A stretch of DNA of 64,000 nt from Brachyhypopomus gauderio (taxonomy: Eukaryota > Chordata > Actinopteri > Gymnotiformes > Hypopomidae). Positions 19,831 to 32,098 of this stretch are shown piece after piece. The stretch covers positions 27,663,739 through 27,727,738 of the forward strand of contig NC_135214.1 of assembly GCF_052324685.1 (NCBI RefSeq), written 5' to 3'. A program made the position numbers and the translations under genes. The notes below the pieces were generated by a model. It did no database searches. It was not told the DNA's origin and saw only the letters and a program-made list of their open reading frames with translations. Within the stretch, counting starts at the first letter, position 1, and every line of letters starts with the position of its first letter.

Positions 19831-20415
19831 CACTGTATCAGCGCCGTCGGGTTGATGTACACATGCTGGATCAGCTGGGTGCATGCACTGCACGACTGTG
19901 CGCTACTGCAATCCCTAAGGCGGGTTTAATCATTTATCTGCTGTATGTAAATTGTCAATGGCTACTTCCTTTGCACTAGTTTAAAAATAAAAATCTTTAA
20001 CTATTTTTAAAACTATTTTTACTCTATTATACTACTTGGTATAGGCCTATGTGTAGCCTATATGCAGCATCAGTTATTTCTCATTTCATATACTAACTTA
20101 TTTAATTGTGGATTTAATTGTAAATATTTCTCTACATCTTTGTCTCCGTAAACATATTTCATTGATGCCACGACAGGTTGTCTTAGATCATCACTTATAC
20201 TGGCTTAGTTTTCTTTTCAACAAACACTACAGAATACAGTAATGGTTTACAGTCAATAAAGTTCATAATATGTATTGTGAACGCATGTATTGCCGTGCTA
20301 CTGGCTGGATGGGCCTATTTTGGTAGGCTTGTCCATGCGGATAAGGACAAGCAGTGTATGTGACGTGACATATCAACCAGCTGATCCACACAGTTGAGTG
20401 TGCGTCCAAACACAC

Positions 20416-20467
<52 letters not shown>

Positions 20468-21397
20468 CGATCGTAGAGAGTGCTGTTGTGCAACATACAT
20501 TTATTTAGAATAATTTCGATCATCGTGCAATGTTTTTAATCTGACAGTCATACAATTTATACTTCATTTACATTAATCATATAATAAATATGATTATATC
20601 GTAATACCGTCCAAAGTGGTCAAATCAGTGTATTTCCAATTAGTTTTATGCATGTCAGATGTCAGAATATGAGAAGGTTTTATTAGGAAACGACAATAGC
20701 AGGGCAGCGCAATCCAGTGGCCAGAACATGTGATTCAGTCCTTTACGTAGATGTGACACCGAGATGTCTTTACCAACCCTTCTGACTCATTCGCACACAT
20801 CTGTTTGTTGCCTTGCAAATGCTATAGACGCTATTAATGAAATCTAACAAACGCTCTACTCGTTTATTGCTGTACAAGAAGACGTAGGCATATAACCTGC
20901 AATGATGCTCAGTGGACTGACAGTGCAGCATATAGCAAATCAGGAGGCGGGATCAAGCTGTAAGCATAACCAGCGTTTTTGTGTTACAGTCAATCGCCCG
21001 TGAATACATTTTGCCCATGAACGTCAGACTTATTCACGTTTCATAATAACAGACTTTAAAACGCACAGTTCGTTTTAACTGCGGATTGCTGGATTTCTAT
21101 TTCTGATTTGAGGCGAAAAGGATTTTCGTTGAAGGAAATGAAAGGAATGCAATTTGCCACCCTTCATCCAATTTAATCGACATTTTAAAAAATAATTGGG
21201 ATTATTGCCTATTCCGAATGGAACGGTCTATTGCGCAGGCGTGTGTGCTGGGACGCGGTCTCCACTCTTCCTCCAGATCGTTCTGCGATGTATAGAGAGG
21301 AAAGAGAAGAAACATTGTATTAAAATGCACGAGCAAAGTGCGCCAGTCGCGATGAATGGATGTATTCACACTCCTTGATTTGTGGCTTGTTCAAAGA
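19831..21397. other. Intergenic region HSD17B4-PRR16, including PRR16 5' flank and 5'UTR
   Basis: The two genes are divergent across about 1.7 kb. The left part is AT-rich with a (CA)n tract at 20410-20466. The right part (about 20900-21397) is more balanced in base composition, contains GCGCAGGCG-type CpG-bearing sequence near 21234, and presumably holds the PRR16 promoter and 5'UTR. No TATA box or ORF was convincing. Confidence 0.4.
20410..20466. repeat. (CA)n microsatellite with internal (CG) interruption
   Basis: Alternating CA with a short CGCGCGCG run inside, about 57 bp. Alternating purine-pyrimidine sequence of this type can adopt Z-DNA. It lies between HSD17B4 and PRR16. Confidence 0.95.
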
Positions 21398-23457
21398 ATG
21401 TCAGGGACAGCAAATGTGGAATCGGAGGGAGTCTCCAAAGTTAAAGTAAAACGACAGATCAAGACAATCGTGCAGGATTTAGAAAACATCTTGGGGGACT
21501 TGAAGGATGTGGCAAAAGAACTCAAAGAGGTTGGTTGTACGCTGATCAGACTTTAATACTGAATGGAAATATCGCTCTTAAGCAGTGTTAAGATTTTCTC
21601 TGATGCCTAGAATGACAAGTATATTTGCACAGTTCACAACATGTGTTAATTAAGGCTTGTAATAAGGTTAATCGGATTCAGATCACATTTAGAGATCTTT
21701 CATACATGCCCACTAAACAAGGCCTTCATAACCTAATACAATTTTATCCTCGTTGTAAAACATCTTAGATAACTCATATAAATGCTGCGGATTGGAAGAT
21801 TTAATAGACCTTAGTATTAACTGTCATTAAACTAATTTCATGTCACTTAAACTCTATCTAATCTCTCAGTTCCATTTACTTCTATGCTGGCTCTATCCAA
21901 TACAGATTACTTTGTCGTTCGTATAGTAACTGCATCCTCTCTTGACAGCTGTCTAAAGCCCTTATCGGTGTCGTTAGGGGTGGTAATCAATATATACATC
22001 GCAATATTTTTAAGCAGCATATTGCACGTCAAATGTACGTTGTGTGTATGTCGTCATCATTTATCTTTGGGTTCGTTTATCGGATAACCTTGTTCTAAGA
22101 CCAGGGTGAATCTAAATGAACTGTAACACCCGGCCTGCGGGCTGTAGTTATTATGGTTTAGGATGCAAAACTCACACCGCGCAGGGATGATATCCACCGA
22201 CCGAGCTTTAATAATGACTGCACAGTTCATTTGGGTAGGATAGGTAGGTAGGGACTTCTCTTCTATAAAACAGTGAAAACTGTCACTATGTAAATGATTG
22301 GATAATGGCTTGCACACCCACGACCAATATACTAATATAACAATATTAAACAATACATAGACTTTATATTGCTCTCAGGGGAAACATTGTGTTTATTCAT
22401 ACTGTGCCTTAATTTGCAATGCAAATATTGTCTGGCCACTTCATTCTCAGTGAGTGTAGGACGATAATGTGGAGAACATTGCAGTAGGAGGGTTATGCAC
22501 AATTTAGATGCACATATGTAACTTCAATTTCAACCTTATCACCAATAAGACATTTATACATTTACTACATTTAGTATGTTACTCTATGGCTAGTTAATAC
22601 TTTTCCAAGACAATAACAAGGTCAAACTGCTTGGTTTATTATTAATTGGCTGATATGTAGGCATATGCCTTCAAAATTCAATACCTTGTATTCTTGCTGC
22701 TTTTCTATAGGTTGTCCATGAAATCGATTCTTTAACATCAGATCTCCAGCTGGAAGAGGAGATGGCAGACAGCTCCAAGACCGACACCCTGAACAGCAGC
22801 TCCAGCAGCACCACAACCACCACCACGGCCTCCAGCATAGACAAAGTCAAGGTCTACCCCGAGGACACCTTCCTCAGGCTCCCAGCCGTTACCCCTGGCA
22901 TGCCCCCAGTCTTGAAGAGACCCCTTCTTCCTCTTCCTCCTCCTCGCCTAATGCCACCCAGAGCTGAGGACCACAGCAAGGGCCTGTCCTCAGGGAACCT
23001 CGCCAAGGTTAACGGGACACTCATGCGCAATGGCGGTTTTCCCACGAAGCCCATAAACGTGCCCGGCAGGGACTTGTCTCGCGGATCTAAAAGCGCGGCG
23101 GACAAGATGCCACCACCGATGCCCCTCCTCAGGCACGAGAAGAGTCGGTGTCCCCAAGTGACGCGAGAGCGTGTGAGATTCAGCGATACGGTCCAGTATC
23201 ATGGCTACTGCCCGGATTGCGACCTTCAGTACGACACGAGCAACACAGATATGCACTTACATGCCGAATTAATCAGTGCCAAGCTGAGCCCCATTCACCA
23301 GTGTGTCTCCTTGTCCCCCACCCACGTGTTGCTGGACAACGGTTGCCTGGGCTTCAGTCACAGCTTCCCCCCAACCACTCCACCTTGTGTGCCTCATCAC
23401 CTGACTCAGAAACCACAGAAAACCATTCTACGCAAGTCCACCACGACAACTGTCTGA
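21398..23457 (+). CDS. PRR16: PRR16 (Largen), complete two-exon gene, 292 aa
   Basis: Largen is a proline-rich cytoplasmic protein reported in mammals to raise cell size by stimulating translation of selected mRNAs. Two coding exons, 21398-21529 and 22711-23457, join at KELKE|VVHEID in phase 0. The conserved N-terminal helix is present (VKVKRQIKTIVQDLENILGD), then DSSKTDTLNSSSS, a proline-rich stretch (PLPPPRLMPP), the cysteine motif VQYHGYCPDCD, and the C-terminus QKPQKTILRKSTTTTV, nearly identical to human. ATG 21398 is chosen because MSGTAN aligns with the human start; an in-frame ATG at 21356 would add 14 residues. The donor (GAG|GTTGGT) is weak. The intron is only 1181 bp, whereas the human gene spans hundreds of kilobases. 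Confidence 0.95.
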
Positions 23458-24000
23458 GATATAAATCACCCCTAAAGTGACATTTTATAATCTTTATATA
23501 TTTTTTATTTAATGTCATGAGCACTTTCTACTCCGGTAAAAATGGATTATCTGAAGATTGATAAAAAGATAGGACAAGGAAAGAGGATCAAGGAGATGCC
23601 TGGCTTTCTTCCCTGGAAATCGAAGTCGAGTAAGTGAATGGTGAGTGCTTTTGAATAGGGTCATATGCTGTAAGCCTAGAAGAGAATCCATTCACTTAAG
23701 TCACAGAAAGTCATCCATTAATGCAGAAAGTATCTGTGGAAATAAAAGAGAGAGAGAGAGAGAGAGACAGAAAGACAGACAGAGAGAGAGAGACAGACAG
23801 AGAGAGAGAAAGAGAGAGTTATTATGGAATTGCAAACATTTGGAAATTGGTGAAGACAAATACATGAAACATAGACAACATACACTGCACTGCCATTCCA
23901 TTTTTTCCAGTAAGTATTCAGTAGTATGAGACAAATCTGGGTCAGTGGGTGGTGGTACTGGAAACGAAAGTGGTGAATTTACTTTCAAGTGAAAATGGTC
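23458..24000 (+). other. PRR16: PRR16 3'UTR, provisional, with (GA)n tract
   Basis: Non-coding sequence after the PRR16 stop. A possible AATAAA lies at 23741-23746, immediately before a (GA)n tract. The true 3' end may be farther on; the mammalian gene has a long 3'UTR. Confidence 0.4.
23747..23818. repeat. (GA)n microsatellite, interrupted
   Basis: Purine-only GA repeats with GACA interruptions, about 72 bp, near the PRR16 3'UTR. Confidence 0.95.
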
Positions 24001-27000
24001 ACTAAATCGAATAATGGCTTAATCAAATCATGGCTTGTTCCATTCTCATGCCTCTCTGTTTTCAAATTCTTTTTTATGGGTCATTTTGAATGATGTTAGC
24101 TGCTTCATATTGCGAATTGTATATCAGGCTTCAGGTGAGGGTGGTGTATAGGGAACCTACACACATTGATAATACACTGGATAATTCTGGCCTCAGGTCA
24201 AACAGTGTGATCATAAAACATTTATGTAGACTCATAACAGTCCAAGTGGCTTTTGAAAATGGGATATTATTTTTAAGGTTTGACAAACCTGTCCTTGGAG
24301 TCCCATTGAAACCTTACATCTGATTAGGGTGCGCTGACATCTTAGGCATGCATCCAAACACATTGATTAAATGTGTAGCACATTAGCCATTGTTCTGTCC
24401 CTGAACTGTAATCATTTCTGGCTTCAGGTTATGCAAGACACTTACATTTGGGAAGCAGATATTCAGATTTATCACACTTATGTTCTTATTTTGTACCGGA
24501 GCTAGACACATGCTTGCCGCTTGCAAATGTTTTCATCTATAAATGGGTCCTGGTTGTCCTTGCAATTCTCATGGTAATAATGTAACTTTGCGAGCTTCAC
24601 AGACAGCTTTGCATTACCTTTGGGCAATATATTGTCAGAAGAGTTTTAATAATTAGATGCATCGGTGTTTACATAGAGAAATCATGAAGTCATCTGTATG
24701 TAAATGTATGCACGGCTACCCCTACATTCTGATGATATTGAATGTTTATCAAGTCAAGTAACATGAAAACACTGTGCCTCCATTGGATGAAGAGGAAGGA
24801 AGATGCAGTTGAGAGCGTTCCAGTTCAGGGAAGCATGCGTCCCCTGGAGGGAAATGAAAATAGCCTCCACTAATTAGAGAAATTAAGCAAACACTGATTA
24901 TGGAGTTTCACTCTGGCTTTGCATCAACCCAAATATCAACTCAAGTATCAATTGATTCAATTCAGCATAATGACCCAAAGGCCTTTAACACTATGAATTA
25001 TCAACCTAAAATTTGGCTTGAAATTCATGAGGAACTGCTAAAATAATTTAGTGGGACGTATCAGTACAGTGTGATATTGGGGCGCTGAACAAATACAACA
25101 CAAGAAATCTGTATGTATATCTGTTTGCATGACAAAATGGTTAATAGTATATCTCCAACAAAATAAAAACTCCATTTGACATGGGAGACCATTACAGGAT
25201 ATTATATTGTACAAAATTCAAAAGTTTCATTGATTCATTTCATAAAATACTTCCACTGAAGTATCTTCTTTATGGAGACAGCATTTAATGGCTTCAGATA
25301 CTATCTGTTCAGGACTATTGTACTATGTGTCTATGGTGCTCAGTATGTTTTGAAGTAATAGTCTCTTGTGGTTTTATAAATTTCATAGTTGCTGCTTGAA
25401 CTCCTAGTAGTTGTACAATACTGTATCTCAAAATAGTGGAGATAATGTTGTACCATGATAACACGAAGGGTTAACATAGCGGTACGTCTGTAATTTGTAT
25501 TTGCACATGCTGTCTGACACCTGAAACAGTGATGAGAGCCATAGAGAAGGACAGAGACATCTACAGTCTTCACTTGTGACATTTACAGCTCTTGAAGGAC
25601 AGTCCTGACATTTGAACTATTACACGTCTTCCATTATCTAAATTTACAAAGGCGCTTTATGATCTTTTTCCCTCCAGTCTTGATTAATGGTATGGTAAAG
25701 ATTTCAGTAAGGTGATGCTTGTGTTAAAATCCTAATTTACTGTTTTCTATGAGGTTTCTATAAACCCTCACTATATTTAGAACAGACAGTTCACCACATA
25801 TTGAAGTCTTATTCTGTAAATGTTTAAGAGGGCCATCTGCATGGTGTGGCATAGAAATTCTTTAAAAATATTCACTAGAATGCACAAAACATTGAAAGGA
25901 GAGTGTTGTGGTATTCGGAACTTGTCATTTTTAGAAATACAGCTCCTAAAATTCCGAACACACAGTCCCCCGGGCCACTATAATAAAGATGGTCTACCCT
26001 TGTAAATTTTGTACTGCTCAGACGAAAGTATTGCACAGCAGTAGCAACAACAAAACACAACCATGCATGCTTCCTCAATGTCAACTTAGATGGCTCTCAT
26101 TTAGAAAACAATTACGGCAGTATGTTGGTCAAAGGTGGTGTGCAGGTGCATATGTGGAACAATGGACCTGATCATCGACAGAAGAACTGGGATGGATTTA
26201 TAAGCAAAAACATTTGTTTGTGGCAACAGTGTGCTTGGGAGTACTTCCCAAAATTGTGCTGTCTGGCATCAGTAGACTTAAAAGTTGGTGGGTGGCTAAT
26301 GTCAGCATATGAATCAGAATCAGTTTAGTTCAGCAGCACAGAAATATTGTAACAAGTGGCTTCTTAGCAGACATGACAACACAGAGTAGGCAGTAGACAC
26401 TTCTAGTGCCAAAATAGACAGTGATTGATAATGTGATAATCCTTGTTATAAACTGTAATATTGCTTCAATGTTTTTCTAGATTTTAGAGATATTATAGAG
26501 ACATTTTGCTTATTATTTCGCTTTCATTGTGCTGGAAATTGTGGTTGCTGGGCCAACATATGGGTTATTTGTAGAGTTTAGCTATTGTTTACTGTTTTAG
26601 TGATGCTTTTAGTGAGTGCCAAGTTAGTAACACATCAAGATATGAAACTCCTTCCGTTGTCCTAAAACATACACAATTAACCATGTGACAGTGCAAAGTG
26701 TTGGGAAACTTTGCCAAAGTATTTTTACCAAAAGGGTCTTGCAGGCACTGGTATTCTGGAAGAACACGAGTGAGAACACACAGTCCTGGGCTGAGGGTGA
26801 TGCAATTTAACAGGCAGAGCCTCTTGACATACACACAAACAGGAGATTGTTGAGCCATCTACAGATGGAATGACCTGTCTTCATTTCTGGCAGGCTGCTG
26901 AGCAGTTGTCTGGATATTATGGAGTGAAGCAACGACAGTCCTGGTTCATAAATTGGTGAGTCGATGGCAGTTAAGAACCATTACAGCTGCTGAGTATGTA

Positions 27001-27084
27001 TTCTTCTTCTACTTTCATTTCTCGCTTGACATATTATTGATTGTGACTCTGTTCTGGCTGCTGAGCTCGAGGGCTGGCTCTTTG

Positions 27085-27415
27085 GTCTGGTGGTCAGAGC
27101 ACATGTTTACCTTCTGGAAGGGTTGGTTTTGAGAGGGGGTGTGATTGCTACCTTCAGACAGAAGTGGGATGGTATTGTGAGGTGTACCCATGGTTAAAGG
27201 AACCACCATGGTTAAAGGAGGAGCATGGGTGTGCCACTATGAAGGGTGAACATGGGAGATGCAAATGGAAGGTGTGAAGTGTGGAGGTATGCTCCCAGAT
27301 GGAGAGAGCGGTGTGTCAGAACGTCCCCCCTGAAGGGCAGCCTTTCACAGGGTCTATGCACATGTTCACGACCTGGAAGATGCAGGTTTGAGAGTGGGTG
27401 TTATTACTGTCCTCA
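27085..27415 (+). repeat. Diverged duplicated segment, possibly tRNA-derived
   Basis: Two related stretches begin with GCACATGTT at about 27098 and 27358. Both continue through a CTGGAAG block and a GGTTTKAGAG block (27124 and 27387) resembling a decayed B box. Before the first copy is CTGGTGGTCAGAGCAC, which resembles a tRNA D-arm/A-box. Old SINE copies are the likeliest explanation, but no tail or target duplication is clear. Confidence 0.4.
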
Positions 27416-27440
27416 GCCTATGTCACAGAATGTATTAATT

Positions 27441-27588
<148 letters not shown>

Positions 27589-29731
27589 ACAACCCTTTAC
27601 TTTAGGCTTGAAAGTCTTTCAGAATAAGGTCAGGGCCTCATTGATTCTAGAGTGCAAAACACCTAAGAAGCCAGAGGTGTTACATAGTGCCCAGAGGTGC
27701 TAATATAAAACTTCTCCATACCAGTCTAGGATTATGTTGTTGGATGCCTCTATTAACTGAAAGAGTGCAGTAAATGTGATGCTATTACAACTGACCTGAC
27801 ACTCTTTGTGTTGCCTATATCAAAAGCTCTAAAACTGATATGTGAAATCAGACTTTGTTATGCAGCAGCTGAGATGTATGAAGAACAGCATCCTCAGCTG
27901 TTCTCCCAGTGGCAAACTATAGAAGCTCTGCTAACACAGCAGAACAAAGATTTGGTCAGACTGAAAAAATTGCTCAAGACATTGTGACAACTCAGTGTCA
28001 GAACAATGTAAGAAATGGCAAAGATGTGCAAAATTAAGTGTAAGACATTCTCCTTGTATAAGAGGACCTTCCTTGTGCCACAGAGGCTTGAGTAATAGCA
28101 TAATCAGAGGACCTCTTGTGTTCCTTCAAGACTAAACATTTGTGTAATTATTTGTCATGAGTGGGGAGATGATACATAGGCACGATTTCACAGTTTCATC
28201 TTGATAGTTTGGGAAAAAAAAGGTCATGCCGCATGACTCTCATCACAGTGAGATAACAGATTTAATGTTTCTTTGCTCAGAGATGCCCATTCTGTGGCAG
28301 CAAGCCTCTCTGGATGGCCTCTTCACAAGTGTGGGAGGGAAAATCAATATCCTATTCCACTCTCATCCCACATGCAACCATGTTTTTTTTGTATATATAT
28401 ATTTTGTATATGCCCACTATACTTTCTTATACAGAAGTAATCTGATGGTGTCATTTGCAAATGGTTAGTTGTTATATGATTCAATACTTTCTGTAACCTT
28501 TTCAAGAACCTTTAGTTTGAATTCAGATTCCATTACATTAATATTAGATATACAATACTCCAAATTTCCCATTTAATATTAATCTTGCATTCTCTAGTCA
28601 TATTCCTCTCTGTTTTGCAAGTTCAGTTATATTTTGCATTAGCCATGGTGACCAGGCTAATGCATGTCTTGTGTCTCTCCACAGGTACCTTTGCATGGCA
28701 GGAGAGACTTCATTCAGACAACCTACAGATCACCTCAAACGCACCATGGTCAGTGGGGGCTCATCCTATATGACAGGAAGCCTTCAAAACCCTGCCAAAT
28801 AAATCACAGCCAAAAATGTATGACAAAAAGTAGAAATCTCGCCAAAAGTTGCTGTTGTTGAGTCTACCCAGTTGAATCATCCACACTTACAGGCACGCTT
28901 AATCATACTGTACACACGAGATGGAAATATGTTTTTGTTTGCCTTCTTGTGCCCATGTGGTATATATGTAGAACTGCAAAAAATATTTATTTGAAATCAA
29001 AGAAGAGGAGATGAAGCCTATGGCTATTTTTGAGAGTATATTTTTCACTCCGTGTAGGTATGATTGATTTGTTCACTCATCATACCTTTTCTGTAGCAGG
29101 ATCATTCTAAAATGTTATATTTTACAGTAGCTTATGCCATTTGTATAAAGTAAATGATTTATTGTTATTAATTTAATCATATTTAAAAAATGAGAATAGC
29201 AAGTTTCTTTAAAATGCTTTGATTCACCTCGCAACATGATTCACCTCTGAGAGATATGGATGAAACAATGAAAATGTATGTGTTCAAATACAGTATGTTT
29301 TTTAAAGAGGATTTTTGAAATACATAAAAGAACATATTTTTGATATTTCTTGAGATGATTTTAAGGACTGCTTTTTTTTTCTCTGAACTGTAATCTCTGC
29401 AGGGCATATACAGTATTTACATCATTTATTTCTGTATTTATTCAAAGACAGAAAATGTAGAAAATGTCTGGAAATTTCTTATATTATGGAGGTGTGGTTA
29501 CATGTGCTTGTGTTTATAAAACCAAATAAGTTATTTTATGTACGATCTCTAAAAAAAAATCTTGGAATTCTAGAAAGGTCTGCCATGTATTACGTGTTTA
29601 TAATACGAACATATATGTGCTATGTCCTAAAACCTTTGAATATACAGGCCATGTACTGTCAAAGGCACACATTTGCAACTAATGCCTATTTCACTGTTCC
29701 ATATCCAAAAAAATTGGGATTGTTGCTGATA

Positions 29732-29841
29732 GCTAGCCCCAGTGGTTAGCCCCAGTATCTAGCCCCAGTGGTTAACCCCAGTAGCTAGGCCCAGTGGTTA
29801 GCCTCAGTAGCTAGCCCCAGTGGTTAGCCCCAGTGGTTAGC
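29732..29841. repeat. Degenerate tandem repeat, 12/24-bp unit
   Basis: TAGCCCCAGTGGT alternates with TAGCCCCAGTAGC, about nine half-units with point differences. No coding or regulatory meaning is evident. Confidence 0.85.
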
Positions 29842-31912
29842 AATTTCCCCTAGCTGCTTGGTTACTTGGTTATTCCTCTAGTCATGTTAGTGTGGGAAAA
29901 CCCTGGCAGGTAGAATCCTTGATCATTGAAGATGGTTTGTTTTGTATTATCTAGAGCTGGTGAGAATACTGGAAATAGGAAGTCATTCTCTTGGCATGTT
30001 TCTTTATTTTGAGATTCTAAATCCCCTCTTCTGAGCCAGATGTCAGCTGTGAAGAATATGGCTTAGACTATGTCAAATGTATTCGGACATCCGTTGGATT
30101 TTAAGATGCTGTCAATCTTAGCACTTTGCACTGTAAATGAAAGTCTTCAGTGGAAGATGAGTCCACTTCGATGTGTGAAATACAGAATAATTTAAAACTG
30201 AATTGGCCTTCCTCCTGTGTGTTTATGTGCAAGTGCATGTGTGTGTAAGCATGTGTGTTTGTCCATGTAGACCTTGCTAGACCTAACAAATTATACAAAG
30301 CTTGGGAACTTATAATGAATCTGGTTCTGTGGCAGTGTAATTAGCTGCAATAACAAGCCATTTTAACCATTGTAATGAGGGATTATAGCACAACCTACAC
30401 ATTTTCTGCTCTTCAACCAGCAAGCAGAAGGGACGTATTATTATGGGAGGGCTTCACAAATATTATGTGAACCATGTATGTATGTGCTAATACTGCAGAA
30501 GCCCAAGAAGCCAGGACTGATGAGTTGAGTTTGAGATATTTTAATTCAACAATGGTGTCTGCAATTATTATTTTCTAATCCCTGCTCACATACCTTGTCT
30601 GTATCCAAGAACTACTAAACTTCACCACTCAATCACTGAGTTCATCTCTGGTCAAGGTTGCAGCTTTGGTTTTCTCTACTAACCGTATCTGAAAAATGTT
30701 GCAACAGCCAGATTTGACTCATCACTTCTGTCAGCAGGCTAATAAAGCAAGTGAGACAAAGGCAACTGAAACGGTATTCAGTGAATATTTCACAGTCTGG
30801 CTTGCCTTTGACAACATAAGACAAGGTATCAGGTCTTAGCTACAGCACAGAGCAACATACATATTCCCATAAGCTATTTGCATTTATACAGTTTCAGCCT
30901 CCAGGCATGAGTGGAATCTAAAGGACTGACTGAAATAACTTCCTTCATTTCAGGGTCTTAATGTTCGCCATGCATGTTTTAATCACCATTCAAGCATTAA
31001 GGGTACAAAAGGAATGGCTCTTGAAAATCTGCTTGAAAAGGTTTAGTATTTCATTACATTTAAAATATAAAAAAAAAAACAGTTGAATTAATACCTACAA
31101 TATTCAGTTAACAGTATGACTGGACACAAACACTGAAATGTATGCTGTACATACAATAAACACTGAAATGCATTGTGAATTGTACACAGTAGGATATACT
31201 ATGCTAACGTCAATAGGAAGCCCCAGAAAATATTTAATTTGTAAGAAATAAGTCACAAGCCTTGGTGTTTTGGGCATGTTTGAGTCTTGGGTCCGTGTTC
31301 TTTGGTAAAAGATTTCCTATTACACATCTTAAAGACATTTGATGAATAGAATACAAAAGGAAAGAATTAAAGAATGAGTGAATGAATGAATGAATGAACA
31401 AATTCATGGAGTCTTCACAGGCCTTAAAGGAACTGTCGCAGGGAGACACCTTATGTGACACTTTACAAATACAAAGACCAAATACAATGGAGGGTGAAAC
31501 ACGGCAGTTTAAGTACACACACATTGATGAGGTGAAAACAAGTGACAGAAGGCAGGCTAACAAGGACGGAGTGGCAACAGCAACAACAAACAACAACAAC
31601 AGCAAACACGCACACAACAAAGACGCACACATGGGACTGTACCAGGGGAGCCTGTAGGGGTGTGTTACAGGAACCTCTGCTAACAAACAGGTTGTTTTTT
31701 AGTCATATCCTAAATATATCAGTAACATCAAACACATAACATATAATAAGGCAATATATGTTTAATGCAATGGACATCTAACAAGCATCTATAAACATGC
31801 TAGGTATGCTAGGTGATCTTCCCAAGTCTTTCCATCTGAGAAGATATGTGGACAGAACGAATGAACCACTGTGGTGATCAGATGAAACAAAGGGCCCCAT
31901 GAGAGACTTTAA

Positions 31913-32098
31913 TCAAGTTGGGGCTGCACCACTGGATGGTTGGTTGAAGACCAGATGGGCTACTGCATTCTTGGCCTGGGTGTAGTGGTGAAGTTGTGCG
32001 TGTGGTAGGCCATCTAGGAAGAAGTTGCAGCAGTCCATGTGTGCTTTAATGAGGACCTGGGCAAGGTGATGAGCAGCATGTCCCAGCAGTGTGATCAA
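31913..32098 (-). mobile_element. Remnant of a LINE reverse-transcriptase ORF
   Basis: A 61-codon frame on the minus strand reads VLIKAHMDCCNFFLDGLP and then AKNAVAHLVFN, ending in a stop. This matches the C-terminal thumb region typical of L2/CR1/RTE-type LINE reverse transcriptases (consensus like SRLDYCNSLLAGLP and QNAAARLV). Only this piece remains; the rest of the element is not recognisable on either side. Dead copy. Confidence 0.75.

Noticed and set aside
31234..31686. 150-codon minus-strand frame, and an 87-codon plus-strand frame within it
   Set aside because: Cys/Leu/Ser-rich on minus and Asn/Thr repeats on plus arise from (CAA)n and (GAAT)n-type sequence; no family resemblance, no splice context, and each is the shadow of the other.
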